Part shown: piece after piece, positions 34,174 to 36,541 of the stretch
Position numbering within the stretch: the first letter of the stretch is position 1
Layout of the letters: the number at the start of each line of letters is the position of its first letter
Source: an uncultured Bacteroidales bacterium
GTDB lineage: Bacteria > Bacteroidota > Bacteroidia > Bacteroidales > FEN-979
Length of the DNA stretch: 36,541 nt
Direction of reading: 5' to 3'
Assembly: GCA_903926565.1 (NCBI GenBank)
Contig: CAIYJU010000059.1
Location: 1 to 36,541 of the forward strand
Program-made: the position numbers and the translations under genes
The notes under the pieces: generated by a model
Database searches by the model: none
The model's input: only the letters and a program-made list of their open reading frames with translations
Told to the model about the DNA's origin: nothing

Positions 34174-35112
34174 ATGAAAGTAACAGTTGTAGGTGCCGGA
34201 CTGGTTGGCGCAACATGTGCAGATTCCATCGCACATAAAGACATCGTGAAAGAGGTAGTCCTCCTGGATGTCAAACAAAACGTAGCAGAGGGTAAAGCAC
34301 TGGATATGTGGCAGATGTCGCCTGTTGACCAGTTTGACACACGCATCCATGGTTCGACAAATGACTATAGCAAAACAGCCGGGTCAGACATTGTTGTCAT
34401 CACTGCCGGTGTTCCACGGAAACCCGGAATGAGCCGTGACGACCTGATCTCCATCAATGCAGATATCGTAAAAACCAGCACGGAGAATATCATTAAATAC
34501 TCTCCGAATGCAATCATTATCATTGTTTCCAATCCGTTGGATGTAATGACCTATTGTGCTTATCTCACAGCAAAAATCGATTCAAGCCGCGTATTTGGCA
34601 TGGCCGGAATCCTTGATACTGCAAGATATGGTGCATTCCTCGCTGAGGCCCTGGATTGCTCTCCGAAAGACATCCAGTCAATTCTGATGGGTGGCCATGG
34701 TGATACCATGGTTCCGCTGCCCCGTTATACAACCGTCAGCGGAATTCCTGTTGAGGAGTTGATTGCAAAGGATAAGCTGGATGCAATTGTTGAACGGACC
34801 AAAAAAGGCGGTACGGAAATCGTAAACCTGCTTGGAACCTCTGCATGGTATGCCCCCGGCGTGGCTGCTGCTCAAATGGTTGAAGCCATCGTGAAAGACC
34901 AGAACAGGATCTTCCCATGTTGCGCCTGGTTACAGGGTCAATATGGCCTGAAGGATATCTATCTCGGAGTTCCTGTAAAACTGGGACGGAAAGGCATCGT
35001 AGAGATCATCGAGTTGAAGCTCAACGCTGAGGAAAAACAGTTGGTTGATGCTTCAGCAAAAGCTGTTCGCGAAGTGATGGATGTTCTCGATAAAATGAAT
35101 GCTGCAAAATAG
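34174..35112 (+). CDS. mdh: NAD-dependent malate dehydrogenase
   Basis: 312 residues, LDH-like MDH. The Rossmann motif is VVGAGLVGATCADSIA (~5-20), and the acidic residue after strand 2 is in LLDVKQN, favouring NAD. AGVPRKPGMSRDDL supplies the substrate Arg pair that separates MDH from LDH. SNPLDVMTY and GGHGDTMVPLPR follow, with catalytic His175. It oxidises malate to oxaloacetate in the cytoplasm. It starts 27 bp after gltA, so the two are likely co-transcribed, possibly with the cold-shock gene 38 bp downstream. Confidence 0.95.
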   Translation: MKVTVVGAGLVGATCADSIAHKDIVKEVVLLDVKQNVAEGKALDMWQMSPVDQFDTRIHGSTNDYSKTAGSDIVVITAGVPRKPGMSRDDLISINADIVKTSTENIIKYSPNAIIIIVSNPLDVMTYCAYLTAKIDSSRVFGMAGILDTARYGAFLAEALDCSPKDIQSILMGGHGDTMVPLPRYTTVSGIPVEELIAKDKLDAIVERTKKGGTEIVNLLGTSAWYAPGVAAAQMVEAIVKDQNRIFPCCAWLQGQYGLKDIYLGVPVKLGRKGIVEIIELKLNAEEKQLVDASAKAVREVMDVLDKMNAAK

Positions 35113-35150
35113 ATTTTACGAATTATTATTAATCTTAATTTCAAAGTGTT

Positions 35151-35342
35151 ATGTCAACAGGTAAGGTGAAATTTTTCAATGAGAGAAAAGGTTTTGGTTT
35201 CATCCTGGATGATGAAAGCCAGCAGGATGTTTTCGTTCATGTGAGTGGATTGATTGATAAAATTCGCGAAGATGACCAGGTTTCTTTTGATCTGACGGAA
35301 GACAATCGCGGCAAAAAAGCCATTAACGTTCGGAGGGATTAA
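35151..35342 (+). CDS. Cold-shock domain protein (CspA family)
   Basis: 63 residues, one cold-shock domain. RNP1 is KGFGFI (13-18) and RNP2 is DVFVHV (26-31), with the opening GKVKFFNERKGFGFI typical of the family. It binds single-stranded RNA and DNA and is expected to act as an RNA chaperone. It is slightly shorter than E. coli CspA (70 residues). It ends just before a strong bidirectional terminator. Confidence 0.93.
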   Translation: MSTGKVKFFNERKGFGFILDDESQQDVFVHVSGLIDKIREDDQVSFDLTEDNRGKKAINVRRD

Positions 35343-35358
35343 CTGATTCCCGTCCGGT

Positions 35359-35396
35359 AAAAAAAAAGAGCGAAGTCGAAACCTCGCTCTTTTTCT
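35359..35396. terminator. Bidirectional terminator between csp and dnaN
   Basis: The stem AGAGCGA (35367-35373) pairs with TCGCTCT (35384-35390) around a 10-nt loop. Nine A bases on the left (35359-35367) and TTTTT on the right give a T-run on both strands, so it can stop both the plus-strand cold-shock transcript and the minus-strand dnaN transcript. Confidence 0.85.
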
Positions 35397-35424
35397 GTTT
35401 ACTGACCTGTAATGGTCCGGGTGA

Positions 35425-36541
35425 TTATTTATTCAGCATCACCGGCATCACCAACATCAGGATATCCTCGTCCTTGTTTTCATTGTTAAGCGGGGTCAGG
35501 ATGCCGGCTTTGTTAGGAGCAGACATTTCGAGGCTGATCTCTTCTGTATCGATGTTGTTCAGCATCTCCAGCAGGAATTTTGAATTGAACCCGATTTCCA
35601 TATCTTCCCCGTTGTAGGAGCAATTCAGTCTCTCTTTCGCCTCATTGGAAAAATCAATATCTTCTGCGCTCAGAATCAGCTCCTGGCCTGAGACCTTGAA
35701 CCTGATCTGATGTGTTGACTGATTTGCAAATATTGACACACGGCGGATGGTAGTCAGCAATGCGTGACGGTCGATGGTAAGCTTATTTGGATTTTCCTTC
35801 GGAATAACTGCATCATAATTCGGGTATTTCCCGTCGATCAAGCGGCAGATCAGGTGAATATTCGAGAAGGAGAAGAACGCGTTCGTTTTATTGTATTCAA
35901 TGGTGACCTGTACTTCCTGGCTTGAGAGTATGTTCTTTAACAGGTTCAAAGGTTTTTTTGGAAGGATAAATGAGGCAGAATCTACCGATTTCAGATCTGT
36001 GCGTTTATATTTAACCAGTTTATGTGCATCCGTCGCAACAAAGGTAATATCATCGGGCGATAGTTCACAAAAGACCCCTGAAAGGACCATTCTCAACTCA
36101 TCGTTTCCGGTAGCAAAAAGTGTTTTGTTGATTGCCTGCGATAACAGGTGTGAATCAATGGTGATTGCGGTGGTCTCTTCCAGTGATGGAGTGTGCGGAT
36201 ATTCCTCGCTGCGGTGCCCTGAAAGTTTGTATTTTCCCTCTCCGGCAGAAATTTCGATCATCAGGGTTTCCATGTTAATGGAGAATGCCACCGGGATATC
36301 AGGAAAGGTTTTAAGTGTTTCCACCAGTATTTTAGCCGGGATTGCAATACTCCCGGTATCCTCAGACATATCAGGACTAATTGACACACGCATGGTCGTT
36401 TCCAGGTCTGAAGATGTGATTGTTATCGAATTTTCTTTAAGTTCAAAAAGAAAGTCATCCAGAATGGGAAGGGTATTGTTGGTGTTGATCACACCCAGGA
36501 TTGACTGAAGGTTTTTAAGTAATGTTGTGCTGGAGATGATG
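35425..36541 (-). CDS. dnaN: DNA polymerase III beta sliding clamp, 5' end cut by window
   Basis: The frame runs from the stop at 35425 to the window edge: 372 codons plus one base are visible. The N-terminal residues read IISSTTLLKNLQSILGVINT, so the GTG at 36492 (VINTNNTLPILDDF) is internal and not the start; only two or three codons (probably MKF) are missing. The three-fold clamp pattern is evident: TLPILDDFLFELKEN, AIPAKILVETLKTFPD, GHRSEEYPHTP, MVLSGVFCELSPDDITFVATDAHKL, IDGKYPNYDAVIP, and the closing MLVMPVMLNK. It tethers polymerase III to DNA. It is convergent with the cold-shock gene. Confidence 0.95.
   Translation of the reverse strand, partial: IISSTTLLKNLQSILGVINTNNTLPILDDFLFELKENSITITSSDLETTMRVSISPDMSEDTGSIAIPAKILVETLKTFPDIPVAFSINMETLMIEISAGEGKYKLSGHRSEEYPHTPSLEETTAITIDSHLLSQAINKTLFATGNDELRMVLSGVFCELSPDDITFVATDAHKLVKYKRTDLKSVDSASFILPKKPLNLLKNILSSQEVQVTIEYNKTNAFFSFSNIHLICRLIDGKYPNYDAVIPKENPNKLTIDRHALLTTIRRVSIFANQSTHQIRFKVSGQELILSAEDIDFSNEAKERLNCSYNGEDMEIGFNSKFLLEMLNNIDTEEISLEMSAPNKAGILTPLNNENKDEDILMLVMPVMLNK

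Noticed and set aside
35891-36508. Plus-strand 205-residue frame opposite dnaN
   Set aside because: It lies entirely over conserved dnaN coding sequence and has low-complexity Ser/Val composition expected of a complement frame.

Overview
The window looks like chromosomal DNA from a member of the Bacteroidota, probably a Bacteroidales-like environmental lineage. The evidence is a type IX secretion (Por) C-terminal sorting domain on a large secreted protein, FISUMP (Fibrobacter succinogenes major paralogous) domain proteins, TAnnTTTG-type promoter boxes, few Shine-Dalgarno sites, and house-keeping genes with Bacteroidota-like sequences. I see no rRNA, tRNA, CRISPR array, phage or transposase gene. 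The window starts inside a FISUMP gene and ends two or three codons short of the dnaN start.

Layout. 1-2161 (+): two paralogous secreted FISUMP proteins, the first cut by the window edge. 2176-13153 (-): a long run of same-strand genes, read right to left: guaB, a tandem-parvulin PPIase, a SurA-like lipoprotein without a visible PPIase domain, SurA, a MoxR ATPase, pstS, pstC, pstA, pstB and a GPP34 (Golgi phosphoprotein 3-like) protein. From the tandem PPIase onward the gaps are 26 bp or less, with several overlaps, so this part is probably one operon joining envelope protein folding to high-affinity phosphate uptake. 13307-14803 (-): a lone membrane-anchored seven-heme cytochrome c with its own terminator. 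14804-15354: a divergent intergenic region with a palindromic REP-like element. 15355-20175 (+): secreted cyclophilin, NhaD antiporter, RecQ, a very small exported 11-residue repeat protein, and alkyladenine DNA glycosylase. 20264-27105 (+): a DUF4159 protein, a 1216-residue T9SS-exported multidomain protein and a GH27 alpha-galactosidase-like lipoprotein. 27393-35112 (+): malic enzyme/PTA fusion, aminotransferase, ATP-PEP carboxykinase, eukaryotic-type citrate synthase and malate dehydrogenase, all acting on or next to malate and oxaloacetate. 35151-35342 (+) is a cold-shock protein, which shares a bidirectional terminator with dnaN on the minus strand.

The items most worth a second look are: the small FPD-repeat protein (19200-19511), with a strict ATTCNNN heptamer tract just after it; GPP34 occupying the place where phoU often sits in pst operons; MoxR translationally abutting pstS; the orphan seven-heme cytochrome with a CX3CH first heme; and the oxaloacetate-node gene cluster. 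No defence system, secondary-metabolite cluster or obvious mobile element was found.
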